DNA from: an uncultured Planktomarina sp.
GTDB lineage: Bacteria > Pseudomonadota > Alphaproteobacteria > Rhodobacterales > Rhodobacteraceae
Assembly: GCA_905182325.1 (NCBI GenBank)
Contig: CAJJBD010000019.1
Coordinates: 1 to 53,246, forward strand
Direction of reading: 5' to 3'
DNA length: 53,246 nt
The notes under the pieces were generated by a model that was given only the letters and a program-made list of their open reading frames with translations, made no database searches and was not told the DNA's origin. The position numbers and the translations under genes were made by a program. Shown one piece after another: positions 26,771 to 35,292 of this stretch (the first letter of the stretch is position 1; each line of letters starts with the position of its first letter).

Positions 26771-26803
26771 TTTGATCTCAGACTTCCCCCTATTCTAAAA
26801 TAA

Positions 26804-26824
26804 ATCTGCATGTAACATGTAAAT
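26804..26824. promoter_or_regulatory. Operator site A (shared palindrome)
   Basis: The right half ACATGTAAAT is exact and the left half ATCTGCATGT has two changes from ATTTACATGT. One central base separates them. It lies 33 bp upstream of enolase-superfamily copy 1, next to a TAGAAT -10-like element (26792-26797, minus strand). The core ATGT-A-ACAT fits the GT-N-AC spacing of GntR-family operators. Confidence 0.7.
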
Positions 26825-26953
26825 AGTCAACACGTAAAAAAGGTTGTGAACTTAAAAATTGGAGAAAACCGCTACTTTTAGGACGAAATGTTCAATAATT
26901 TAGAGCCCCATTTTCTCAAATAAGTTATTCAATAATAAATAGTTGACTCTATG

Positions 26954-26970
26954 TAAGATTTAAAATCTTA
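26954..26970. promoter_or_regulatory. Palindrome next to operator site B
   Basis: TAAGATTT, a central A, then AAATCTTA form a perfect 17-bp palindrome that abuts the extended site B. It is unlike the shared operator and may be a second regulator's site or part of the promoter. Confidence 0.35.
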
Positions 26971-26973
26971 TTA

Positions 26974-26994
26974 ATTTACATGTAATATGTAAAT
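26974..26994. promoter_or_regulatory. Operator site B (shared palindrome)
   Basis: ATTTACATGT, central A, then ATATGTAAAT: one change from a perfect 21-bp inverted repeat. With flanking TTA/TAA the symmetry extends to 27 bp (26971-26997). It lies 42 bp upstream of the sugar-binding-protein start. TAATAT within it (26983-26988) could be the -10, so a bound protein would block transcription. Confidence 0.75.
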
Positions 26995-27036
26995 TAATAC
27001 TTACTATTTCTAATTTGTTAATTAAGGGAGGAAGAC

Positions 27037-28311
27037 ATGTTTATTAAAAATATAGTATCAAAAGTGCTAGTGGGCTCTGTGCTCTTGGGACAAGCTGGAA
27101 TTGTTTATGCAGATAATATAAAAGTGTCCGGCTGGCATCAGCTTTTTGATTTTTCTAAGCCTGCTATTTTGATGGCTGAAAAAAAATATGAAGCAAAAAA
27201 TGCGGGTACAGACCTAATAATGGTCGATACTGCTTTTGGACAGGCTTTACAGCAAGCGACTGTATCGACAATAGCAGGCAACCCGTCCGACGTAATTCAA
27301 CTTGTTGCCGGTTGGGTTCCAGCAATGGCTGAAATTGGTGGCTTGAGGGCATTAGACAATTTATTCACCCAAGAAGAAATTAATTCAATTCCCAAGACTT
27401 CGCGAGACGCACTTACGTGGGAAGGTGAGCTTGTGGCCGTTCCATGGAATCCAGGCCCCATTTTAATGCACTATAATAGAAATTTGATGAAAGAGGCCGG
27501 ACTTGATCCAGATAGTCCACCTGCGACGTGGCCAGAATTAAAAGAAGCAATAATGGCTATCTGTAAATTGCCTGAGCGCAATGGTGGATCAGTGTATGGG
27601 ATTGCCTTACGTACGTCACAAAACCCAAACTCAGCGCAGTGGAGCATTCCAATTGTCTATGGTCATGGTGGCGATATACAAGTTGATAATGTACCCGCAG
27701 TTAACAATGAAAGCGTGAGTGATGCTTTGAATTGGATCGCTGAGATCGTAAATTCAAATTGTAGCCCAGTTGGTTTTGGCTTTGCTGAGACAAGAACTCT
27801 ATTTGCTCAAGAGCGTGCAGGGTTTATTTTTGAGGGCCCCTGGGGGCGTGGTTTGGTTAAAAACATGTCTGATGGTAAATTAACTGTGGAGCCAAAAGGA
27901 GATGTTTGGGTAGCCCAGATGCCAGCAGCGCCTGATGGTACCGTAAAAACTATCGGTAACCCCATTGTGGCAACTGTATCCTCGAAGTCAAAAAATCCAG
28001 AACTTGCAGTCGATTTCCTCAGAACTGTTCTTTTCGATAAAGAAATCACAGATGAATTTTTTACGTCATCAGGATTACTTCCGTCTAGCAGTATGGATAT
28101 TCTTGGGTCAGGCCTTGTTGGCGCTGATGCATACGCTCAGTTGTTTGTTGACGCGTTACCATTCACTTATGATACACCAATCAAGAGCTCCAAATTCAAC
28201 ATGATCCTTGGAGAGTTAGCCATTGGCATGCAAGAAGTTATCAGTGGTGCAAATTCAAATGATGTTCTCACTAAGGTTGATGAAAAGATTAAATCAAAAT
28301 TAAAGAGATAA
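27037..28311 (+). CDS. ABC transporter extracellular sugar-binding protein (family 1)
   Basis: A 424-aa periplasmic solute-binding protein of the carbohydrate-uptake type 1 group. It has a signal peptide (basic MFIKNIVSK, hydrophobic LVGSVLLGQAG, cleavage after Ala25 in VYA-DN). ALTWEGELVAVPWNPGPILMHYNRNLMKEAGL is typical in part, as is FIFEGPWGRG. It captures the substrate for the two permeases downstream. The start ATG has a GGGAGGAAG site. Operator site B lies upstream and a strong terminator directly after, so it can be made in excess over the ATPase and permeases. Confidence 0.92.
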   Translation: MFIKNIVSKVLVGSVLLGQAGIVYADNIKVSGWHQLFDFSKPAILMAEKKYEAKNAGTDLIMVDTAFGQALQQATVSTIAGNPSDVIQLVAGWVPAMAEIGGLRALDNLFTQEEINSIPKTSRDALTWEGELVAVPWNPGPILMHYNRNLMKEAGLDPDSPPATWPELKEAIMAICKLPERNGGSVYGIALRTSQNPNSAQWSIPIVYGHGGDIQVDNVPAVNNESVSDALNWIAEIVNSNCSPVGFGFAETRTLFAQERAGFIFEGPWGRGLVKNMSDGKLTVEPKGDVWVAQMPAAPDGTVKTIGNPIVATVSSKSKNPELAVDFLRTVLFDKEITDEFFTSSGLLPSSSMDILGSGLVGADAYAQLFVDALPFTYDTPIKSSKFNMILGELAIGMQEVISGANSNDVLTKVDEKIKSKLKR

Positions 28312-28333
28312 GATCAGTATCGATTGAATTAAC

Positions 28334-28374
28334 GTGACATCCGCTGACCTAGCGGATGTCACATTTTATTTTTG
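28334..28374 (+). terminator. Strong terminator between binding-protein and ATPase genes
   Basis: A perfect 12-bp stem (GTGACATCCGCT with AGCGGATGTCAC) with loop GACCT is followed by ATTTTATTTTT. Partial read-through here would give the usual excess of binding protein over membrane components. Confidence 0.92.
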
Positions 28375-28401
28375 TCTATTAGTTGGAATACAGGAAATTA
28401 A

Positions 28402-29484
28402 TTGTCTTACGTGGAACTTAATAATATTGGAAAATCATTTGACCGCGTTGAGGTCTTAAAAAAGATTAATCTAAGCATAAAAAAAGATGAGTTTTGTGTT
28501 TTAATTGGTCCATCTGGCTGTGGAAAATCAACGCTGCTAAGAATTATTGCTGGATTGGAAAGCCCTTCATCTGGAAGCTTAAGTCTCAACAATAAAGATG
28601 TTACGGAGTTACGCCCAAGGGATAGAAATATTGCTATGGTGTTTCAAAATTACGCTTTGTATCCGCATCTAACGGTTCGAGGTAATATGGAGTTTGGTTT
28701 AAAACTAGATAAAACTCCTAAAGCTAAGATAAATGACCTCGTAAACGAAGCAGCGGCAATTTTAAAACTTGAACCGTATTTAACCCGCTATCCAAAGCAA
28801 CTCTCCGGTGGGCAGCGCCAAAGAGTGGCAATGGGACGCGCCATAGTAAGAAACCCATCCTTATTTTTATTTGATGAGCCTTTATCAAATCTTGATGCCA
28901 AACTTAGAACGAAAATGCGAACTGAAATTAAAAGTCTCCATTTTCGGCTAAAAAGTACAACAGTTTATGTCACGCATGATCAAATTGAAGCTATGACAAT
29001 GGCTGATAAAATAGTCGTAATGAATGAAGGAGAAATAATTCAAGTAGGAACCCCTCTTGAGTTGTTTGATAATCCAAAGAACTTGTTTGTGGCATCTTTT
29101 CTGGGATCTCCAGAAATTAATCTTTTTGAGGGAACTGTTAAAAAATCCAGTGATGGCTATTTTCTAAAACTTGATGGAACGTCAGATTTAAATCTTCCCC
29201 AAGACCTAAACTTTAATGAAGATCAAAAAATAATAGTGGGAATAAGACCACAGTCTTTAAAAGTTTCTTCAAAAAGTACAAAATTGAAATCGGTGGTAAA
29301 TATTATTGAAAATACTGGCACCAGTACGTTTATCTTTTCAACGGTTGGTTCAAGCAATGTGTGCTCAGAAGTGGATAGGAACCTAAATTTCAAAGTTGGA
29401 GATGATATCTTTTTATCGGCTGAGCCAAATAAAATGCTAATTTTTAATCCTGAAACGGGTGAACGATTAATCAATGAAATATGA
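28402..29484 (+). CDS. Carbohydrate ABC transporter ATP-binding protein (UgpC/MsmK type)
   Basis: A 360-aa ATPase powering the sugar importer at the cytoplasmic face. Walker A is GPSGCGKST (residues 36-44), the Q-loop is [14 protein letters not shown], the signature is LSGGQRQR, Walker B is [14 protein letters not shown] and the switch His is in [11 protein letters not shown]-terminal TOBE/OB-fold regulatory domain follows (about 240-360). The start is a TTG at 28402 with AGGAA upstream. No ATG in frame would keep the first strand ([12 protein letters not shown]). The gene comes after the terminator at 28334-28374 and is closely followed by permease 1. Confidence 0.93.
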   Translation: MSYVELNNIGKSFDRVEVLKKINLSIKKDEFCVLIGPSGCGKSTLLRIIAGLESPSSGSLSLNNKDVTELRPRDRNIAMVFQNYALYPHLTVRGNMEFGLKLDKTPKAKINDLVNEAAAILKLEPYLTRYPKQLSGGQRQRVAMGRAIVRNPSLFLFDEPLSNLDAKLRTKMRTEIKSLHFRLKSTTVYVTHDQIEAMTMADKIVVMNEGEIIQVGTPLELFDNPKNLFVASFLGSPEINLFEGTVKKSSDGYFLKLDGTSDLNLPQDLNFNEDQKIIVGIRPQSLKVSSKSTKLKSVVNIIENTGTSTFIFSTVGSSNVCSEVDRNLNFKVGDDIFLSAEPNKMLIFNPETGERLINEI

Positions 29485-29487
29485 TGG

Positions 29488-30369
29488 GTGCCAATGTATT
29501 CTTTAAAACAAAATAAACTTTTGCTTTTAGGTTTATGCCTGCCTGCAACCCTGATTGTAGCAATCTTTATCATTTTTCCGATAGCTAACGGCGTATATAT
29601 GAGTTTTACTGACGCATCGCCCTTACGGCCAACTTCGAAATTTGTAGGTTTTGAAAATTATCGATACTTGTTTGCAGATGATGTCTATTGGCAAGTCTTG
29701 GGCAACACCATTTTTATTATAGGGTTTGCCACGATTTTGGCGATGTTGATATCAGTTTGTCTTGCATTATTGCTGAATAATACTATTCGGTTTTCCGGAT
29801 TATATCGATCACTGATTTTTCAAACTTGGGTTGTACCTTGGATAGTTATAGCAATACTTTGGGGATGGATTTTCAATACCGATTATGGATTGGTTAATGG
29901 GACTTTGGCTCAGTATGGGTTAATAGAGTCTCAAATAGATTGGCTATTTAATGGTAAGTACGCTCAGTGGGCAATAATTTTATGTTTTGCCTGGAGATCA
30001 ATCCCCTTTTTGATGGTAATAATGTTAGCCGCCCTTCAGGGCGTACCTGGCGAAGTGTTAGATGCTGCTGAGGTAGACGGAGCTAAGTACTGGCAAAAAA
30101 CATTCAAAGTTACTTTACCATTGATACAGAACATATCGTTAGCAGCGGCCTTAATGCAGGCAGTCCGAATGTTTCAGGAAATGACGCTTCCTTTTGTGTT
30201 GACAGAGGGAGGGCCAATGAATGCTACTATGGTTTTAAGTATGTATTCATACAATCTCGCATTTGACTCCTGGGACTTCGCACTTGCTGCCACGGTTGGT
30301 AGCTTATGGTTGGTAATGTTAGTACTGTTTGGTGCTATTTATCTTAAAACCGTGGTTCGAGAGATGTAG
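29488..30369 (+). CDS. Carbohydrate ABC transporter permease (MalF/UgpA type)
   Basis: A 293-aa inner-membrane permease with six hydrophobic segments. The cytoplasmic coupling motif is visible as DAAEVDGAKYWQKTFKVTLP. MALF-type features include FVGFENYRYLF in the periplasmic loop. The start is uncertain: GTG 29488 or ATG 29494, both just after the ATPase stop at 29484. It pairs with the next gene to form the channel. Confidence 0.92.
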   Translation: MPMYSLKQNKLLLLGLCLPATLIVAIFIIFPIANGVYMSFTDASPLRPTSKFVGFENYRYLFADDVYWQVLGNTIFIIGFATILAMLISVCLALLLNNTIRFSGLYRSLIFQTWVVPWIVIAILWGWIFNTDYGLVNGTLAQYGLIESQIDWLFNGKYAQWAIILCFAWRSIPFLMVIMLAALQGVPGEVLDAAEVDGAKYWQKTFKVTLPLIQNISLAAALMQAVRMFQEMTLPFVLTEGGPMNATMVLSMYSYNLAFDSWDFALAATVGSLWLVMLVLFGAIYLKTVVREM

Positions 30370-30383
30370 AGAGAAATCAAATA

Positions 30384-31235
30384 ATGAAGTTCAGTTTTTC
30401 AAAATTGGTTAGGGGTTACATTATCCCATACGGCCTCCAAGCATCTGCTCTTGCATCCACGGCAATTCTCATATCGCCAATTGTTTGGATGGTATCAACA
30501 TCTCTTAAAAAAGAGTCTGAAGTTTTTGATCGCCCGCCGGTATGGATACCATCTGAAATTTCATTTGATAGTTATTTTAGAATAATGAACAGTTTTGTAG
30601 CAAACATATTGTATAATAGCATTCTGGTTGCTTTGCTTGCCGCAATCATTGCGACGGTAATTGGAGCGATGACGGCTTATGCACTGTCAAGGTTTGCAAT
30701 TCCTGGCAAGTCTACGATAATGCTTTTTTTCTTAAGCTCTTTAGCGTTTCCGATTCCATTGCTTATGATGTCAATGTATATTCTTTTAATGAAAATGGGA
30801 CTGCTAGATACCTTATTATCGATGATCATAGGCCATACCGTTATTACTTTGCCAATTACAGTCTGGTTAATGAAAAATTTCATTGATCAAATACCAAAGG
30901 AAATAGAGGAAGCAGCTTATGTTGAAGGGGCGAGTTTTTTACGGATAATATTCTTTATAGTATTTCCTCTTTCTATGCCAGCTTTGACAGCTTCCGCTCT
31001 ATTTGTATTTGTAACCTCCTGGAATGAATTGTTTTTTGGCCTTTCTTTTATATCTTCGCCTGATTTAAGGACCGTACCTGTCGGTATTAGCCAATCATTT
31101 CTTCAGGAATTTAAAACTGACTGGACGGGAATGATGTCTTTGGCGGTTATAGTAACCATACCAATAGGAATTATTTTTGTATTTTTACAAAAATCATTCC
31201 TACGTGGAATGATTGCAGGCTCTGTCAAAGGATAA
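30384..31235 (+). CDS. Carbohydrate ABC transporter permease (MalG/UgpE type)
   Basis: A 283-aa inner-membrane permease with six hydrophobic segments. The coupling motif is EEAAYVEGASFLRIIFFIVF (with Glu in place of the usual Asp in DGA). SWNELFFGLSFI near the C-terminus is typical of the MalG group. It starts 14 bp after permease 1, with AGAGAAA upstream. Together with the binding protein, ATPase and partner permease it completes a CUT1 importer. Confidence 0.92.
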   Translation: MKFSFSKLVRGYIIPYGLQASALASTAILISPIVWMVSTSLKKESEVFDRPPVWIPSEISFDSYFRIMNSFVANILYNSILVALLAAIIATVIGAMTAYALSRFAIPGKSTIMLFFLSSLAFPIPLLMMSMYILLMKMGLLDTLLSMIIGHTVITLPITVWLMKNFIDQIPKEIEEAAYVEGASFLRIIFFIVFPLSMPALTASALFVFVTSWNELFFGLSFISSPDLRTVPVGISQSFLQEFKTDWTGMMSLAVIVTIPIGIIFVFLQKSFLRGMIAGSVKG

Positions 31236-31280
31236 TGCAATTAATTCATCACCTTTTTTTGGAATATAGGAAGGCTAATT

Positions 31281-32159
31281 ATGATAAAAATCAAACATCT
31301 CAATTTGCCACCTAACAATCATGGCGAAGGTTTAATTTGGATAGAGAAGACTAATGAGCTTGCTTGGGTTGATGTCTTTGAAGATCCTAAAATTAGAATT
31401 CTGAACTTAGACAATAACAAACACACAACCATCTCAGTTCCAGGACCTATAACAAGTATAGCCCCACACGAGAGTGGTGGATTTGTAGCAGGAATGAATG
31501 GAGGTTTTTATCTAATAACTTATAATAAAGATCCAGTGCATCTGGTTTCTCCAAAAAAAATGCATGCGAATGAACTGCTAAACGATGGGAGGTGCGATTC
31601 TAGAGGCAGGTATTTATGTGGGTCGATGGACATCGGGATGAAGGACGAAATAGGAAAAATTTATCAGCGAAATAGTGACGGTGAAGTAAAAATTGTTGAT
31701 GAAAATTTTATTGTTGGAAATGGCATAGCTTTTTCACCCAGAGAAGATATCGTTTATATATCAGACAGTCGAAAAGACATTATCTGGAAATATGACTATA
31801 ATATAAATAATGGAGCTATTTCTAATAAAAGGTTGTTCTTCTCCACTGCTGATGTACTGGGTAGACCCGACGGCGCGGCTATAGATAGTAATGGAAATTA
31901 TTGGTCTTGTCTTTTTGAAGGTAAAAAAATTATCTGCATCGATCATGTAACTGCTAAAGTCTCTGTAGAAATACCACTACCGGTCACGTACCCCACAATG
32001 TGTACCTTTGGGGGTCTGAAACTTGATCGTCTTTATGTAACCACATCGAAAAGACTATTGACTGAACTGAAGTTTAAGAAGCAACCATTGGCTGGAAAGA
32101 TTTTAGAAATTAAAAATCTTGGAGTTGTCGGGTTTAACTCAGCAAAATACGCAGCATAA
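31281..32159 (+). CDS. SMP-30/gluconolactonase-family sugar lactonase
   Basis: A 292-aa six-bladed beta-propeller of the SMP-30/regucalcin/LRE family. The metal-binding Glu is Glu16 (GEGLIW). Later ligand regions are NDGRCDSRGRYLCGSM, VGNGIAFSPRED and LGRPDGAAIDSNGNYW. These enzymes open sugar lactones to aldonic acids. In Caulobacter the xylonolactonase XylC belongs to this family. Here it follows the importer genes and precedes a GntR regulator, fitting an oxidative sugar route with the XylB-like SDR at 35293-36063. Confidence 0.9.
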   Translation: MIKIKHLNLPPNNHGEGLIWIEKTNELAWVDVFEDPKIRILNLDNNKHTTISVPGPITSIAPHESGGFVAGMNGGFYLITYNKDPVHLVSPKKMHANELLNDGRCDSRGRYLCGSMDIGMKDEIGKIYQRNSDGEVKIVDENFIVGNGIAFSPREDIVYISDSRKDIIWKYDYNINNGAISNKRLFFSTADVLGRPDGAAIDSNGNYWSCLFEGKKIICIDHVTAKVSVEIPLPVTYPTMCTFGGLKLDRLYVTTSKRLLTELKFKKQPLAGKILEIKNLGVVGFNSAKYAA

Positions 32160-32214
32160 TTCGAAATTATATTTTAAATACGGCAATATTAAAACGGTAG
32201 AAGCAAATATATCC

Positions 32215-32877
32215 ATGGCAAATATATTAAATATATCAAAAAAACATACGCTGCGAATTAGTGATAGTGTCTACGACACTATAAAGTCAGCAATCATAAC
32301 CCATGACCTCCCACCTGGATATCACCTAAGCGTCCCAGCTTTAGCTCGGCAAATGGGTGTTAGCAGAAGTCCAATTCGAGAATCTGTCCAGAAGTTGATT
32401 TCTGAAGGTTTAGCATATGAAAAACCAAGGCAAGGAGCGTATGTAAGCAAGTTTGAGACGAAAGACCTTTTGCCAGCCTTTCAGGTTCGACTTGTCTTAG
32501 ATGGTCTTGCAGCTAAATTATCAGCTAAAAATTTGTCTAAAAAACTTATTCTTAAACTTGATCGAATAATGTCAGCACATCGCGAGTCGATAAATAATAA
32601 TGATCCTGATAAATATACAAGTGCAGATATTCAATTTCATATGGCTTTACTTGATAACTCCAATAATCCTCTGTTAAGGGAGATGGCTCAATCAGTTTAT
32701 TATCAGATATATGCTGCAATGAAAACGCGGGCAGCCCCCTTAGGTCCTGAAGTTACCTATCGTGATCACACAGTAATTTATAACGCTGTTATCAATGGAA
32801 AAGAACAAGAATCAGAAACGGCAGCTCGCGACCATGTTGAACATATAATTTCGCGAGTTTTAGAAATTTCAGAATAA
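32215..32877 (+). CDS. GntR-family regulator with FCD domain (FadR subfamily)
   Basis: A 220-aa regulator: an N-terminal winged helix (SVYDTIKSAIITHDLPPGYH, then SRSPIRESVQKLISEGL) and a C-terminal all-helical FCD ligand domain (LPAFQVRLVLDGLAAKL, AARDHVEHIISRVLE). The metal-binding-type residues Asp/His of FCD proteins are suggested by DIQFHMALLDNSNNPLL. I choose the ATG at 32215. A longer frame from 32119 overlaps the lactonase gene and adds non-family residues. It is the most likely protein to bind the four ATGT-A-ACAT operators in this cluster. The inducer is probably the sugar acid or a keto-deoxy intermediate. Confidence 0.9.
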   Translation: MANILNISKKHTLRISDSVYDTIKSAIITHDLPPGYHLSVPALARQMGVSRSPIRESVQKLISEGLAYEKPRQGAYVSKFETKDLLPAFQVRLVLDGLAAKLSAKNLSKKLILKLDRIMSAHRESINNNDPDKYTSADIQFHMALLDNSNNPLLREMAQSVYYQIYAAMKTRAAPLGPEVTYRDHTVIYNAVINGKEQESETAARDHVEHIISRVLEISE

Positions 32878-32945
32878 AATTAGTCATAGCGAGTACACAA
32901 TATGCCAAAAGCTAGCTGTTAGTTTTTTCACTTGGACGAATATTT

Positions 32946-33944
32946 ATGGGGTGTTTACAAAAAGAATTGGGATTAAAGGTTGGTATAGCCAACAGGGGTA
33001 TTGTTCATCACAACACAGAGCAAGCTGTACCCTTAGACGATTGGTTCCGGATAGTTTCTGAAACGAATAGCTTTGATTATGTTGACAAAACACCACTAGA
33101 AGAAGAAATTAATCTATATCGTAAATGCAGCGAAAAATACGACCTTCCCATTTTGTGTGGAGGGTGGTTTTATACTATTGGAGCTGACGAACATCTTTTA
33201 TTCAAACATCTGGAAAATGCAGTTAGCCTTGGAACAAAGTTTCATAATGTTCAAATTAAAGCCAAACACGTAGATGGATACGACGCTACTAACGAACAAA
33301 TAGTTGATATTTATCTGCGTGCATCTGAGTACGGCGATCGCTTGGGGTGTCAGCCCTGTTTTGAAATACATATAAATATGTGGTCAGAAGATTTCCTGAG
33401 AATTTTCGAAGTTGCGGAAGAGATTGAAAAAAGAGGCGTCCCATTTAGGATGACGCTTGATCACTCTCATATCATTTTCAAAATGGATAATGATTTTGAG
33501 ATGAATTTGTTTAATTTATCTCAAAACATTCAAAATGGTAGCTTAATACTTGACCCTTACATTAAGGGGAATGTCGCACAAAGACTGATTGATAAAAATT
33601 ATGTTAATATGTTGCATGCTAGAAGCGTTATACCAAATAATCCAAAAAATATCATGGCATCTCATCCCGACGGAAGCGTTGGAAGAGGAGTTCAATATCC
33701 TTTTGTAAAACCTTTGAAGGGCCAATTTCCCAGTGCATGGGATGAAACCAAGTTAGAGCCTTGGAAAGAGGTTGTTCGCCAGGTGTTAAATTACCATTGT
33801 AAAGTAGAGAGCTCACCTTTGAAATTCATTTCAACAGAATTCATTCCTGCTACTGATTATGGTGAAGGCAACACATATTCTCTCCTCTGCAATTCTATAG
33901 CTTGCGCAAAGTGGATTAAAAGTGAAATTACGCTTAGATCTTAA
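32946..33944 (+). CDS. Xylose-isomerase-like TIM barrel protein
   Basis: A 332-aa protein of the sugar-phosphate isomerase/epimerase (AP endonuclease 2-like) superfamily, placed by pattern only. Likely metal ligands are Glu140 (CFEIHIN), Asp172 and His173/His175 (TLDHSHII), a His in NMLHARS, and a late Glu in ISTEFIPA. The fold fits an isomerase, epimerase or dehydratase on sugar-like substrates. It is not close to any named enzyme I know. It follows the GntR gene by 68 bp and precedes the second enolase-superfamily gene. It may add an epimerase step or act on a keto-sugar. Confidence 0.68.
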   Translation: MGCLQKELGLKVGIANRGIVHHNTEQAVPLDDWFRIVSETNSFDYVDKTPLEEEINLYRKCSEKYDLPILCGGWFYTIGADEHLLFKHLENAVSLGTKFHNVQIKAKHVDGYDATNEQIVDIYLRASEYGDRLGCQPCFEIHINMWSEDFLRIFEVAEEIEKRGVPFRMTLDHSHIIFKMDNDFEMNLFNLSQNIQNGSLILDPYIKGNVAQRLIDKNYVNMLHARSVIPNNPKNIMASHPDGSVGRGVQYPFVKPLKGQFPSAWDETKLEPWKEVVRQVLNYHCKVESSPLKFISTEFIPATDYGEGNTYSLLCNSIACAKWIKSEITLRS

Positions 33945-34014
33945 ATTATTTTTAATAATATTGACTTTTTAATATCAGATTGTTGTTGACAGCATAATAC
34001 TTGTTGCACAAAAA

Positions 34015-34035
34015 TATTACATGTAACATGTAAAT
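34015..34035. promoter_or_regulatory. Operator site C (shared palindrome)
   Basis: TATTACATGT, central A, then an exact ACATGTAAAT. It lies 57 bp upstream of enolase-superfamily copy 2. A candidate -35 (TTACAT, 34017-34022) lies inside it, 17 bp from TATTCT (34040-34045), so binding would block RNA polymerase. Confidence 0.72.
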
Positions 34036-34092
34036 TTTTTATTCTGGAATTACATAAATCAACAATAAAGTGGTTTAGAAAGGAAATATTAA

Positions 34093-35265
34093 TTGTCCGA
34101 TTTAAGAATTACATCGATCGATGCAAAAATATGTGAATTTGAAATACCAGATTTTGGAACTGATCAGAATGGTACTAGCCTAGTTTACACGCCTGGAAAT
34201 AAAAAAAAGGTTAAATCCTGTGCAATTCAGATTCATACAAATGAAGGAATTTCGGGTGAGTTTGTTGGTGGGGAACCAGTAGCGTTCGCTCAATTATGTA
34301 TGTTTGCAAATGACATGATAGGTAAGGATCCGACACAACGTGAGCTAATTTACAATAATGCTAAACGTTGTTTGAGAAAATTTGACCGGATGGGTATGGG
34401 TCTAGCAGATATACCGTTGTGGGACCTTGCTGGAAAACTTTATAATGCCCCCATATATCAACTTTTGGGTGGATGGAGAACAAAACTACCAGCATACGCA
34501 TCAACCCTTTCCGGCGATCGGTGTGGAGGCTTGGATTCACCACAGGCTTTTGCTGAGTTTGCTCTGCAATGTAAGGACATGGGCTACACTGGATATAAAT
34601 TACATATTTGGGATGATTACTCACTGCGTGAACTTCGTGATACAATAGAAAGTGTTCGTACTGCTGTTGGCGATGAGATGCACTTGATGATAGACCCAGC
34701 TTGTAAATTACGCACGTTCTCAGACGCATTGGAATTGGGCTGGGCTTGTGATGAAGCCAGGTTTTTATGGCTTGAAGATCCTTACCTCGATAATGGTACC
34801 GCAACAACGTCTCATAAAATGCTTAGAAGTCGGCTGAAAACACCACTTTTACAGACGGAACATATTAGAGGTTTGGAAGAGCATGTGAATTTCGTCGTAG
34901 CGGAGGGAACTGATTTTTTAAGGGCTGATGCCGAATATGATGGCGGCATAACTGGAGCATTGAAAATAGCTCATGCAGCTGAGGGTTTTGGGCTTGATTG
35001 CGAGTTACATTGTGGAGGGCCAGCTCACCGACAATTAATGGCATCTTTAAGAAATTCAAATTTTTATGAAATAGGTTTAGTACATCCTAAAACTACTGAA
35101 ATTGGTTGGAGCATGGATGTATATTCCTGTGGATACAGGGACTCATTGGATGTGATTGATGAAAATGGAAATGTAGATGTTCCAGATGGTCCTGGGCTTG
35201 GTGTTGTCTATGATTGGGATTTTATTAACCGTAATGTAATTCACGCTGTCAAATTTGGAAATTAA
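34093..35265 (+). CDS. Mandelate racemase/enolase-superfamily enzyme, copy 2
   Basis: A 390-aa paralogue of the enzyme at 25601-26770, colinear along its whole length. Lys169-x-His171 (GYKLHIW), Asp201 (MIDPACK), Glu228 (LWLEDP), Glu256 (LQTEHIRG), Asp279 (RADAEYDGG) and His306 (ELHCGGPAHR) align. The loop after His306 differs: copy 1 has GPHP, copy 2 has CGGP, so His309 is missing. The start is a TTG at 34093 with AGGAA upstream, supported by alignment to the ATG-started paralogue. Site C controls it, and it is followed by the SDR gene. It is probably a sugar-acid dehydratase with different specificity from copy 1. Confidence 0.88.
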   Translation: MSDLRITSIDAKICEFEIPDFGTDQNGTSLVYTPGNKKKVKSCAIQIHTNEGISGEFVGGEPVAFAQLCMFANDMIGKDPTQRELIYNNAKRCLRKFDRMGMGLADIPLWDLAGKLYNAPIYQLLGGWRTKLPAYASTLSGDRCGGLDSPQAFAEFALQCKDMGYTGYKLHIWDDYSLRELRDTIESVRTAVGDEMHLMIDPACKLRTFSDALELGWACDEARFLWLEDPYLDNGTATTSHKMLRSRLKTPLLQTEHIRGLEEHVNFVVAEGTDFLRADAEYDGGITGALKIAHAAEGFGLDCELHCGGPAHRQLMASLRNSNFYEIGLVHPKTTEIGWSMDVYSCGYRDSLDVIDENGNVDVPDGPGLGVVYDWDFINRNVIHAVKFGN

Positions 35266-35292
35266 ATGAAAAACTGCAATATATGAGCATCA

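Noticed and set aside
32119-32214. Longer GntR start overlapping the lactonase gene
   Set aside because: The extra 32 residues precede the winged helix without family resemblance; the ATG at 32215 gives a normal FCD-regulator length.
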